From positions 308-42,500 of the forward strand of contig JAEURH010000019.1 of assembly GCA_016789365.1 (NCBI GenBank): a DNA stretch of 42,193 nucleotides. Reading direction: 5' to 3'. Shown one piece after another: positions 6,507-13,715 of this stretch. This stretch comes from Anaerolineales bacterium. GTDB taxonomy: Bacteria; Chloroflexota; Anaerolineae; Anaerolineales; Villigracilaceae. The translations under genes and the position numbers were made by a program. Below the pieces are notes generated by a model that made no database searches, had not been told where the DNA came from, and saw nothing but the letters and a program-made list of their open reading frames with translations. How positions within the stretch are numbered: the first letter of the stretch is position 1; each line of letters opens with the position of its first letter.

Positions 6507-7519
6507 TCGTTTTTCTCTACCTCCCCTCTCAAATCATCACTCCACTTGATTCCTTCTCTGGCTAAATAATACGCACCAAGGAGAGTAATTGGAAGCCAAA
6601 GCGCGACGTGTAAAGTCAATGTATATCCCGCCGCAGTGGCTTGACTGACTCCATAAGCAGTTAACACTGCAATGCCGGGCGCATCAAATGTGCCAATATA
6701 ACCCGGCGCAGATGGAATGGTGGTTGCCAAATTGACAATGCCATTCATCAACATCAATGCAAAGAATGAGACTTGAAAATCAAAGGCGTGCATCACGAAC
6801 CAATATTTGCCAGTCTCTAACAGCCAGATGAATGTTGAGGTCACAAAAACCATTAACACGTTAAGTGGGGAGCGGAGGGAAGCGAGTCCATCTAAAAAGC
6901 GATTCATCATGCGAATGATTCTTTGATGAAATCGTTGTGGAGTTAATCTTTCAATAAACCATAATCCAAGTTTCGCAGTCACTTGTGGAAACATGGCGGC
7001 GAGTAAAAAAATAATCAATGCGCCAATAAAAACGCCAGTGCCGATAATTGCCACTTGTTGAATATTGCCCACAAAACCAGAAGCACTGGTTAATTTTGCC
7101 AGTTCAGATAAATTTACAAACACAAATGCCAACATCACCACGCCGTCAAAAATTCTTTCAACGATAATCGTCGCTAACGAAGCAGAGACAGGCACACCTT
7201 CTTTTCGTTTGAGAATTACAGCGCGTAATACTTCACCTGCGCGGGCGGGATAAATATTATTTCCCATGTAACCAATCGTCGTAATTGGAAACATTGTTTT
7301 GGTTGGAATTTCTTTAATTGGTTTGAGTAAATAATGCCAACGCCAAGCACGAATCCATACACCGATAAAATACACGCCGATTGCAGGGAGTAGCCAAATA
7401 AAGTTCGCTTTTTGAACTGCTTGCCAAAATTCATCGAGTTTTAGCCCACGTAAAGCGAGCCAGATAAATAAAATACTAATGAAAACACCGAGCCAGAATT
7501 GCCATTTTTTAATTTGCAT
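6503..7519 (-). CDS. Flippase-like / lysylphosphatidylglycerol-synthase TM-domain protein
   Basis: A 338-residue integral membrane protein of the UPF0104/AglD/LPG-synthase N-terminal family, with about eight hydrophobic helices starting at residue 9. Diagnostic segments are RAWRWHYLLKP (about 57-67), YPARAGEVLRAVIL (about 95-108) and the C-terminal IPSAPGYIGTFDAPG (about 267-281). Family members move or modify polar lipids, and this one lacks the cytosolic aminoacyl-transferase half of MprF. It is the first gene of a two-gene operon with DUF3800. A TAAAAT box at 7528-7533 lies 8 nt before the start and there is no Shine-Dalgarno, so the mRNA is probably almost leaderless. Confidence 0.87.
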   Translation of the reverse strand: MQIKKWQFWLGVFISILFIWLALRGLKLDEFWQAVQKANFIWLLPAIGVYFIGVWIRAWRWHYLLKPIKEIPTKTMFPITTIGYMGNNIYPARAGEVLRAVILKRKEGVPVSASLATIIVERIFDGVVMLAFVFVNLSELAKLTSASGFVGNIQQVAIIGTGVFIGALIIFLLAAMFPQVTAKLGLWFIERLTPQRFHQRIIRMMNRFLDGLASLRSPLNVLMVFVTSTFIWLLETGKYWFVMHAFDFQVSFFALMLMNGIVNLATTIPSAPGYIGTFDAPGIAVLTAYGVSQATAAGYTLTLHVALWLPITLLGAYYLAREGIKWSDDLRGEVEKNE

Positions 7520-7527
7520 AGGGTGGG

Positions 7528-7533
7528 ATTTTA
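7528..7533 (-). promoter_or_regulatory. -10 box 8 nt before the flippase-like start
   Basis: TAAAAT on the minus strand, placed so that transcription would begin within a few bases of the ATG at 7519. No -35 match is evident. Confidence 0.4.
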
Positions 7534-7580
7534 CTATGGGTTTACAGGTTACAGGTTTGAAGGTTGAAAGTTAAAGATTT

Positions 7581-7649
7581 ACCACAGAGGTCACGGAGTC
7601 CACAAAGGCTTAAATTGTTTTTCTCCGTGTTCTTTGTGCTCTCTGTGGT
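7581..7649. repeat. ACCACAGAG...CTCTGTGGT inverted repeat, copy 1
   Basis: Terminal arms ACCACAGAG (7581-7589) and CTCTGTGGT (7641-7649) enclose an imperfect palindrome of about 69 bp with internal CACGGAG/CTCCGTG pairing. It sits between divergent genes, and the YitT promoter begins at its right edge. Relatives occur at 21079, 24601 and 35546. Confidence 0.75.
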
Positions 7650-7658
7650 GATTTCTCT

Positions 7659-7664
7659 TATAAT
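7659..7664 (+). promoter_or_regulatory. -10 box for the YitT gene
   Basis: A perfect TATAAT lies 10 nt to the right of the repeat arm at 7641-7649. The -35 position would fall inside the repeat, so the repeat may contribute promoter sequence. Transcription would start near 7671, leaving a short leader with AAAAGGA before the ATG at 7686. Confidence 0.55.
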
Positions 7665-7685
7665 GGTAGATTGAAAAGGAATTCC

Positions 7686-8570
7686 ATGAAAAAATATTTA
7701 CCCACCATTCGTGATTATGCTTTAATTCTTATTTCCAGTTTGATTCAAGCAGTAAGTTTGAGATTATTTTTTATCCCCGCCGATTTAGCCTCTGGCGGAG
7801 TCAGCGGCATTTCACAATTGATTAATAACTTTACAGGCTGGCCCATTGGTTTAATGGTCTTGATTGGCAACATTCCATTATTTTTATTAGGCTGGCGTTT
7901 TCTCGGCGGATTCAAATTCGCCATGAGAACTGCTGTTGCTATCGTCACATATTCTTTACTAACCGATTTACTTTTGAAGATTCCTATCTTTATAGAATAT
8001 TCACAAATTTTGATTGATGATTTAAGCGGCGATATTTTTCTGAATTCATTATATGGAGCCATTGTCAGTGGTATTGGTTATGGATTAGTCTATCGCGCAC
8101 GCGGCACAAGCGGAGGGTCAGATATTCTGGCTCGCATCTTAAGCAACTGGCGCGGAATCCCAACCACGCAAAGTTATCTAATTGTTGATACGGCTGTGAT
8201 TCTTTCCGCAGGATTTGTCTTCGGTTGGAAAGAAGCACTGTATGCCATGATTGCTTTATATGTCAGCGGGCTTGTGGCTGAAACAGTTCTTGAAGGTGGT
8301 GGCACAGTTCGCACAGCAATGATTGTCACTGATAAACCTGATGAAGTTTCAACACGTGTCCTTGATGAACTTCAACGCGGCATTACATATCTCGAAGGCA
8401 GAGGCGGATATACAGGTAACTCACGCCCTGTTTTATATTGCGTCGTGAATCGTTCAGAAGTTTCTTTTCTCAAAACAATTGTCAATGAAGTTGACCCCGA
8501 AGCGTTTATGGTCATTGGCACAGCGCATGAAGCATTGGGCGAAGGATTTAAACCGTTGAAGGGAAGATGA
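7686..8570 (+). CDS. YitT family membrane protein (YitT + DUF2179)
   Basis: A 294-residue protein with five to six membrane helices and then a soluble C-terminal DUF2179 domain (about residues 215-294). Family landmarks are FFIPADLASGGVSGISQL (about 28-45) and YRARGTSGGSDILARIL (about 136-152). The C-terminal domain ends near VIGTAHEALGEGF. The function of YitT proteins is not established. I place the start at the ATG at 7686, six bases after AAAAGGA, rather than at the in-frame TTG at 7671. It is monocistronic and followed by repeats. Confidence 0.92.
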   Translation: MKKYLPTIRDYALILISSLIQAVSLRLFFIPADLASGGVSGISQLINNFTGWPIGLMVLIGNIPLFLLGWRFLGGFKFAMRTAVAIVTYSLLTDLLLKIPIFIEYSQILIDDLSGDIFLNSLYGAIVSGIGYGLVYRARGTSGGSDILARILSNWRGIPTTQSYLIVDTAVILSAGFVFGWKEALYAMIALYVSGLVAETVLEGGGTVRTAMIVTDKPDEVSTRVLDELQRGITYLEGRGGYTGNSRPVLYCVVNRSEVSFLKTIVNEVDPEAFMVIGTAHEALGEGFKPLKGR

Positions 8571-8573
8571 TAT

Positions 8574-8699
8574 GTCATTGCGAGGGCGCACTTGCTCTTT
8601 GCCCGAAGCAATCTCATGTTTTGGTAAATATATTTTAGTAATGTAGTGTTTTATATAAATAAGGGGTTGCTTCGTCGCTATCGCTCCTCGCAACGACAT
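8574..8699. repeat. GTCATTGCGAGG repeat pair facing each other, copy 2
   Basis: The left element 8574-8617 (GTCATTGCGAGGG...GAAGCAATC) and the right element 8663-8699 (GGTTGCTTCGTCGC...CCTCGCAACGAC) are inverted copies separated by AT-rich sequence. The right copy ends exactly at the era stop codon. The whole YitT-era convergent gap is made of this element, which could fold into a long hairpin and separate the two transcripts. Confidence 0.75.
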
Positions 8700-9601
8700 T
8701 ACTTTTTCTTGGTATACCCCAACACCCTTAACGCATTCGGGTTATCACGCCAATCTTTTTCCACTTTCACACGCAACTCCAAAAACACTTTTCGTCCGCC
8801 CATCTCTTCTATTTCTTTTCGCGCTGCAGAACCAATTGCTTTCATCATCTTGCCGGCTTCGCCAATCACGATTCCTTTTTGCGATTCGCGTTCCACCAAA
8901 AGTGTGGCAGCGATGTATGCCATGCCATTTTCACGTTCCTTGAATTCATCCAAACGCACTGCCAAACTATGTGGCACTTCATCACGCAACTTTAACAAAC
9001 ACGCCTCGCGGATTAAATCTGCGGCGATTTCTTTTTCATACAAATCTGTGATTTGGTCTTCGGGATATTCCGCTTCACGCTTGGGGAGGAGTTGAATCAG
9101 TTTCTCAATCATTTCTCCAAGCCCCAGCCTTTTGCTTGCGGAAATTTTCATCAGGGTAGCAGAGTTTGCTAATTGATGATATTCGTTTTCACGCGCAAAC
9201 AAATCGTCAGCCAAGAGAAGGTCTGTTTTGTTCAACACAAGCACAAGCGGAGTCCGACGCGTAAATTTTTTTAGTAAGTCAGCGATTGATATATCTTCAT
9301 CGGTTGGGGAGGAGGATGAATCCACAAGCCAGAGAATCAAATCCACACCATCTAAGGCCTCTTGTGCTTCTTGATTTAAAAATTCACCCAATTTATGTTT
9401 TGATTTATGCAAGCCAGGTGTATCTACAAAAACAATCTGGGCATTCGGAAGTGTGAGAATACCCAATTGTTTTTTTCGTGTGGTTTGTGGACGTGGCGAA
9501 ACCGCCGCAATTTTTTGACCCAACAACGCATTGACCAATGTTGATTTACCAACATTGGGTTTGCCGATGATTGCTACAAAACCTGACTTATGTTCACTCA
9601 T
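8699..9601 (-). CDS. era: GTPase Era
   Basis: A 300-residue essential-type ribosome-assembly GTPase that binds the 3' end of 16S rRNA in the small subunit. The G motifs are all present: G1 GKPNVGKS (13-20), G2 around PQTTR (38-42), G3 DTPG (60-63), G4 NKTD (124-127) and G5 SAS (near 153). The C-terminal KH domain includes IVIGEAGKMMKAIGSAARK. The length matches the family. Its ATG directly abuts the stop codon of the EamA transporter gene (TAA-ATG), so the two share a transcript. The usual rRNA-processing partners are absent here. Confidence 0.96.
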   Translation of the reverse strand: MSEHKSGFVAIIGKPNVGKSTLVNALLGQKIAAVSPRPQTTRKKQLGILTLPNAQIVFVDTPGLHKSKHKLGEFLNQEAQEALDGVDLILWLVDSSSSPTDEDISIADLLKKFTRRTPLVLVLNKTDLLLADDLFARENEYHQLANSATLMKISASKRLGLGEMIEKLIQLLPKREAEYPEDQITDLYEKEIAADLIREACLLKLRDEVPHSLAVRLDEFKERENGMAYIAATLLVERESQKGIVIGEAGKMMKAIGSAARKEIEEMGGRKVFLELRVKVEKDWRDNPNALRVLGYTKKK

Positions 9602-10471
9602 TTATTTTGTATTCCAATTTGCGATAACTAAACTGGCAATAATTAATATTGCGCCTGTGATAATTTGCCAAGTAAGTGGTTCGTTCAAAACAACTGTGCC
9701 AAGTGTAACACCACCTAGCGGAAATAAATATGTGACCATGGTGGTGCGCGTGGGTCCAATTTCGTGAATGAGATAAAACAGCATAATGAAAGCCAAGCCT
9801 GAGCCAAGAATGCCAAGCCATGCTAGAGCAATCCATGTGATTGGAAGTGTAGGAATTTTTATAGGTGACTCAAACATAAATGATGCAACCCACATGACAA
9901 CCGTAGCAGAGATTAATGAGCCAACACTGCGTAACACAGCGGGTGTATCCTCTGTTGTTTTGCGAGCAATGATAGAACTTGCCGCATAAAATACACAGGC
10001 TAAAATCACAGCCAATTGACCAAGAATTGTGCTTGTGCCTTCATTAATATCTTTTATCATCAAAATTACAACGCCAATAAAGCCAATGATTAACCCCAAC
10101 ACTTTAGGTAAAGTCATTTTATCGTCTTGCAAAATAAAATGCGCGGCGAGAATAGTAAAGAGAGGCACTGTTGCATCCAGAATCGAAGCGACTCCTGAGT
10201 CAATGTAAAACTGTGCCCATGTTATTAAAAAGAATGGAATGGCGAGGTTGGTTAATCCCAACACAAAAAGCGGAAGCCACTCTTTGAAGGTGCGTGGTAA
10301 TTTTATTTTTTGAATCATTACAACGGCAATGCCAAATAATAATCCAAATAACACGCGATAGGCGACAAGTGTAATTGCGCCTAATTCGCGGATGACGATT
10401 TCGACCCACATGAAGGATGAACTCCAGATTAATCCGAGAGTAAGAAAAATAATCCAATGTTTTGTTTTCAA
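9602..10471 (-). CDS. EamA/DMT family transporter
   Basis: A 289-residue drug/metabolite-transporter superfamily protein with ten predicted membrane helices in two EamA repeats (about residues 5-140 and 150-285). Typical segments are GLIWSSSFMWVEIVIRELG at the N-terminus and GPTRTTMVTYLFPLGGVTLG at the start of the last three helices. The substrate is unknown; relatives export amino acids or other small metabolites. AAGGAGC at 10476-10482 sets the start. It lies immediately upstream of era and is probably co-transcribed with it. Confidence 0.9.
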   Translation of the reverse strand: MKTKHWIIFLTLGLIWSSSFMWVEIVIRELGAITLVAYRVLFGLLFGIAVVMIQKIKLPRTFKEWLPLFVLGLTNLAIPFFLITWAQFYIDSGVASILDATVPLFTILAAHFILQDDKMTLPKVLGLIIGFIGVVILMIKDINEGTSTILGQLAVILACVFYAASSIIARKTTEDTPAVLRSVGSLISATVVMWVASFMFESPIKIPTLPITWIALAWLGILGSGLAFIMLFYLIHEIGPTRTTMVTYLFPLGGVTLGTVVLNEPLTWQIITGAILIIASLVIANWNTK

Positions 10472-10491
10472 TTTTGCTCCTTATTGATTAT

Positions 10492-10530
10492 GTCGTTGCG
10501 AGGAGAGCAATAGCCCAACAAAGCAACCTC
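10492..10530. repeat. GTCATTGCGAGG repeat, copy 3 (shorter variant)
   Basis: GTCGTTGCGAGGAG at the left and AAAGCAACCTC at the right match the ends of the elements at 5015 and 8574. The rest of the 200-bp gap up to 10640 is AT-rich with no gene, promoter pair or hairpin that I can support. Confidence 0.6.
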
Positions 10531-10640
10531 TTAATTTTTTATGATTATATGTTTGGGGAAATATTTTCACGACCCGATTCTTGCTATTTTTTCTAATAAT
10601 TCAAAAAGAAAAAATGTTCTACTAATGAAGTATATCACTT

Positions 10641-10668
10641 AAACAAAAAGGCGGCTGTTTCGCCGCCT
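10641..10668 (-). terminator. Rho-independent terminator of higBA
   Basis: A 7-bp GC-only-core hairpin AGGCGGC/GCCGCCT (10649-10655, 10662-10668) is followed on the minus strand by TTTTTGTTT. It lies 5 bp after the antitoxin stop codon. Confidence 0.85.
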
Positions 10669-10672
10669 GATT

Positions 10673-10972
10673 TTATACTGAGGTAAAAACCTGTACTTCT
10701 TTTTTTAGCCTATCTTCAAGTTTATCTTTTTCAACTTCAATGTCATAACGTGTTTGTAGATTTATCCAGAAACGTTCTGAAAGTCCAAAGAATAACGAAA
10801 GACGAAGTGCTGTATCGGGTGTAATAGAACGCTTGCCTAAAACAATTTCATTGATTCGGCGTGGAGGTACGTTAATATCATTTGCTAACCGATATTGGCT
10901 AATGCCCATCGGTTCTAAAAATTCTTCAAGCAAAATTTCGCCTGGGTGAATAGGGGTGAGTTTGTTCGTCAT
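10673..10972 (-). CDS. higA: Antitoxin HigA (XRE/HTH)
   Basis: A 99-residue antitoxin of the HigA group. It opens with IHPGEILLEEFLEPMGISQ (residues 8-26), the family's hallmark, followed by the HTH (about 25-46) and the RINEIVLGKRSITPDTALRL segment. It neutralises HigB and represses the operon through DNA binding. It is the second gene of the pair, with a 12-nt gap to higB and an AAGGAA site overlapping the higB stop codon. An operator-like palindrome at 11272-11300 is its probable binding site. Confidence 0.95.
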   Translation of the reverse strand: MTNKLTPIHPGEILLEEFLEPMGISQYRLANDINVPPRRINEIVLGKRSITPDTALRLSLFFGLSERFWINLQTRYDIEVEKDKLEDRLKKEVQVFTSV

Positions 10973-10984
10973 GTTATTTTTTCC

Positions 10985-11266
10985 TTAATGATAATCCACG
11001 ATTTCAACATCATAGCAATCACTATTTTTCCATCGAAAACAAATGCGCCATTGTTGATTAATCCGAATACTATATTGACCTTCACGATTACCACTTAATT
11101 TTTCTAAACGATTTCCTGGTGGTACTTTCAAATCATCTAATTTTTCTGCCGCATCAAGAATTTCTAACTTCATTCTGGCTTTTCGTTGAATATCTGCTGG
11201 CAAAGAACGAGACTTTTGACGTTGAAATAATTTTTCAGTTTCTTTGGCTGCAAGGGTTTTAATCAT
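10985..11266 (-). CDS. higB: Toxin HigB (RelE-fold mRNA endonuclease)
   Basis: A 93-residue RelE/HigB-type toxin expected to cut mRNA on the ribosome. It shows the family opening MIKTLAAKETEKLF, the middle LKVPPGNRLEKLSGNREGQYSIRI and the closing WRICFRWKNSDCYDVEIVDYH. I place the start at the ATG at 11266, not at the GTG-like upstream codon at 11275. MIK is the usual N-terminus, and the promoter's -10 box occupies 11275-11280, so a longer protein could not be encoded by that transcript. The toxin comes first in the operon, as is usual for hig. Confidence 0.94.
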   Translation of the reverse strand: MIKTLAAKETEKLFQRQKSRSLPADIQRKARMKLEILDAAEKLDDLKVPPGNRLEKLSGNREGQYSIRINQQWRICFRWKNSDCYDVEIVDYH

Positions 11267-11271
11267 CAAAC

Positions 11272-11300
11272 ACAATAATAACGCTTCGCGTTATTATTGT
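11272..11300. promoter_or_regulatory. Palindromic operator of higBA
   Basis: A perfect inverted repeat with 13-bp arms (11272-11284 and 11288-11300) around a TTC centre covers the -10 box and spacer and reaches into the -35. A dimeric HigA bound here would block RNA polymerase. It is the most regular palindrome beside any promoter in the window. Confidence 0.75.
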
Positions 11301-11303
11301 CAA
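11275..11303 (-). promoter_or_regulatory. Promoter of higBA
   Basis: On the minus strand TTGACA (11303-11298), a 17-bp spacer and TATTAT (11280-11275, five of six). Predicted transcription starts at 11267-11268, one or two bases before the higB ATG, so the mRNA should be leaderless. Confidence 0.8.
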
Positions 11304-11378
11304 GAGATAAGTTGAATTGTATATCTCAATTCTCTAGTAGGTTGTGACAAATTCCGATTAAGATTAACATCAACAAAA

Positions 11379-11384
11379 TATAAT
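11379..11384 (+). promoter_or_regulatory. -10 box upstream of the MFS gene
   Basis: A perfect TATAAT lies 13 nt before the ATG at 11397. No convincing -35 is seen. AGGTGA at 11388-11393 is a Shine-Dalgarno at unusually close spacing. Confidence 0.45.
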
Positions 11385-11396
11385 CACAGGTGACGC

Positions 11397-12647
11397 ATGG
11401 AAAATACAAATCAAAATTGGGCAAGGCGTTTTTACACATTATGGACAGGTCAAGCACTTTCATTACTCGGCAGTCAATTGGTGCAGTTCGCCATCATTTG
11501 GTATCTCACACAAGAAACAAATTCAGCCACTACATTAGCAATCGCTTCCATGATGGGGTTATTGCCAACAGTCCTGCTTTCACCTTTCATTGGAACTTGG
11601 GTAGATAGAGGCAATCGTAGATTACTTCTCATCGCCGCAGATGCTACTGTTGCAATTGCTACGTTTATCCTCGCCCTTCTTTTTGCTTTAGGCATTGTTC
11701 AAGTCTGGCATATTTACGTCGCTTTATTTATTCGTGCTGTGGCTGGCGGGTTTCATCAATCTGCATTTGGCGCATCGGTTGTGTTGCTTGTCCCCAAAGA
11801 CCAACTCGCGCGCGTGCAAGGATTCAATCAAGCCTTACATGGTGGCTTGAATATTATTTCTGCTCCACTTGGCGCGTATCTGCTTGCAGTGTTATCTATG
11901 GAAGGCATTCTCGGCATTGATGTTTCTACTGCAATTCTTGCCATCGTCATTTTGTTATTTTTTCAAATTCCACAACCTGAACGAAGTTCAAACGAGCCTT
12001 CAACATTCTGGCAAGATTTCGCCGCAGGTTTTCGGTACATCATGGCTTGGCGCGGTCTCGTAATGTTATTAGGTTTAGTGATGGTGATTAACTTTTTCTA
12101 TACTGCCACCGAACCTTTGACTCCATTATTGATTAAGAATCATTTTGACGGAGACGCTTCACAACTTGGATTGTGGCTTGCTCTGTTTGCCCTCGGCAAT
12201 ATTCTTGGCGGAGTCATCCTCGGTGTGTGGGGCGGATTCAAGAAAAAAGTTGCCACTGCTCAAACGGGTTTGGCATTGATGGGTCTAACGACGGTCATTG
12301 TTGGTTTGGTCAAACCAGATATGTTTATCATTGCTCTCATTGCCAATACAACGATGGGGCTTTTACTTCCTATAATTAACGGCTCATACGGAGCGACATT
12401 ACAAGCAGTGGTCAAACCCGAAATGCAAGGACGAGTCTTTGCGTTCATTATGAGCGCCGCGATGCTAGTTTCTCCAATTGCATTAATTATCGCAGGTCCA
12501 TTTGCAGATAGTTTTGGAATTCAGCCGTGGTTCATCATAGCAGGCGTTACATGTATCCTAATGGGTCTGGCAGGCTTCTTTATCCCTGATGTGATGAGTA
12601 TTGAAAATAGGGCAAAAGAAGAAAGCGTTAATCCTATACCTTCTTAA
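11397..12647 (+). CDS. MFS transporter, macrolide-efflux (MefA)-like
   Basis: A 416-residue major-facilitator protein with about twelve membrane helices. It begins ARRFYTLWTGQALSLLGSQL (residues 9-28), typical of the MFS_3/MefA-like exporters. The motif-A equivalent GTWVDRGNRRLLL lies between helices 2 and 3 (about 66-78). The C-terminal half repeats the topology after a loop near 200-210. Probably a proton-driven drug or metabolite exporter of the inner membrane; the substrate cannot be predicted. It is single and diverges from higBA across about 130 bp. Confidence 0.88.
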   Translation: MENTNQNWARRFYTLWTGQALSLLGSQLVQFAIIWYLTQETNSATTLAIASMMGLLPTVLLSPFIGTWVDRGNRRLLLIAADATVAIATFILALLFALGIVQVWHIYVALFIRAVAGGFHQSAFGASVVLLVPKDQLARVQGFNQALHGGLNIISAPLGAYLLAVLSMEGILGIDVSTAILAIVILLFFQIPQPERSSNEPSTFWQDFAAGFRYIMAWRGLVMLLGLVMVINFFYTATEPLTPLLIKNHFDGDASQLGLWLALFALGNILGGVILGVWGGFKKKVATAQTGLALMGLTTVIVGLVKPDMFIIALIANTTMGLLLPIINGSYGATLQAVVKPEMQGRVFAFIMSAAMLVSPIALIIAGPFADSFGIQPWFIIAGVTCILMGLAGFFIPDVMSIENRAKEESVNPIPS

Positions 12648-12654
12648 TTAAATA

Positions 12655-12691
12655 ATAAACGATAGACCATTCTTTACGGTCTACCGTTTAT
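12655..12691. terminator. Inverted repeat between convergent MFS and aldo/keto reductase genes
   Basis: Arms ATAAACGATAGACC (12655-12668) and GGTCTACCGTTTAT (12678-12691) pair at 13 of 14 positions. The U-tract is weak on both sides, so the termination role is inferred from its place between two convergent genes. Confidence 0.5.
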
Positions 12692-12708
12692 CTTCTACTT
12701 TCAAATAT

Positions 12709-13692
12709 TTATTGATGCCCAACAATACGATGTGGCACATACGGTTCTTCTAAATAATTAACTTCTTCTGATGTTAACTTAATAGACAAAGCACCAATCG
12801 CTTCTTCCAAATGCGAAATTTTTGTAGCACCAACAATGGGAGCAGTGACTGGTTCTTTTTGTAATAACCAAGCGAGGGCAATATGCGTGCGAGATGCTCC
12901 ATGTTTTTTTGCAAGTTCTGCAACTCTTTCAACAACTTGTTTATCCATGCCAGCAGAGGCATCATATTTGTTTTTTTGAATTTGGTCAGTTTCAGAACGA
13001 AGTGTAGTTTCCGAAGACCAATTACGAGTTAATCTACCTGAAGCGAGTGGACTATATGGAATCAATCCAATTTTTTGGTCACGACAAAGTGGCAACATTT
13101 CTCGTTCTTCTTCACGATAAATCAAATTCAAATGGTTTTGCATGGAAACGAAGCGAGACCAGTTATGTTTTTCAGCTACATGCAATGCTTTTTGAAATTG
13201 CCAAGCCCACATAGCAGATGCACCAATATAACGAACTTTGCCTGCACGAACAATATCATTCAATGTTTCCATTGTTTCTTCAATGGGAGTTTCATAATCC
13301 CAACGATGAATTTGATATAAATCTACATAATCTGTTGCGAGTCGTTTCAGACTATTGTCAATTTCGTTCATAATTGCTTTTCGAGAAAGTCCACCACTAT
13401 TCGGCGCGTCAGACATTTTGCCATGCACTTTGGTAGCAATCACAACTTCATCACGTTTGGCAAAATCTTTTAATGCCCGCCCGAGAATTTCTTCACTTGC
13501 CCCAATGGAATAAATGTTGGCTGTGTCAAAAAAATTGATTCCCAACTCTAAAGCCTTTTTGATAATAGGGCGACTATCTTCTTCATTCAACACCCATTTA
13601 TGAAGCCAACGGGTTGCGTCACCAAATCCCATACAACCAAGACAGATGCGTGAAACCTTCATGCCTGTTGAACCTAATCTTGTATATTCCAT
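12709..13692 (-). CDS. Aldo/keto reductase
   Basis: A 327-residue NADPH-dependent aldo/keto reductase with the (β/α)8 barrel. The catalytic tetrad is visible: D56, Y61, K88 and H129. The opening MEYTRLGSTGMKVSRICLGCMGFG and the late segment LAWLLQKEPVTAPIVGATK belong to the YajO/AKR-11-like group. Substrates are probably aldehydes, but this is not specific. GGAG at 13699-13702 sets the start. It follows elp3 by 23 nt on the same strand, so it is probably the last gene of a cysH-elp3-AKR operon. Confidence 0.93.
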   Translation of the reverse strand: MEYTRLGSTGMKVSRICLGCMGFGDATRWLHKWVLNEEDSRPIIKKALELGINFFDTANIYSIGASEEILGRALKDFAKRDEVVIATKVHGKMSDAPNSGGLSRKAIMNEIDNSLKRLATDYVDLYQIHRWDYETPIEETMETLNDIVRAGKVRYIGASAMWAWQFQKALHVAEKHNWSRFVSMQNHLNLIYREEEREMLPLCRDQKIGLIPYSPLASGRLTRNWSSETTLRSETDQIQKNKYDASAGMDKQVVERVAELAKKHGASRTHIALAWLLQKEPVTAPIVGATKISHLEEAIGALSIKLTSEEVNYLEEPYVPHRIVGHQ

Positions 13693-13715
13693 TGTTTTCT
13701 CCTACCTAGAATAAT

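Noticed and set aside
8646-9095. A 149-residue plus-strand gene opposite era
   Set aside because: It lies entirely on the complement of the conserved era coding region and the repeat before it, and its product is low-complexity with no family resemblance.
11305-11340. A second operator palindrome between higBA and the MFS gene
   Set aside because: The AGAGATAAGTTGA and TCTCAATTCTCT halves match too poorly to claim a site.
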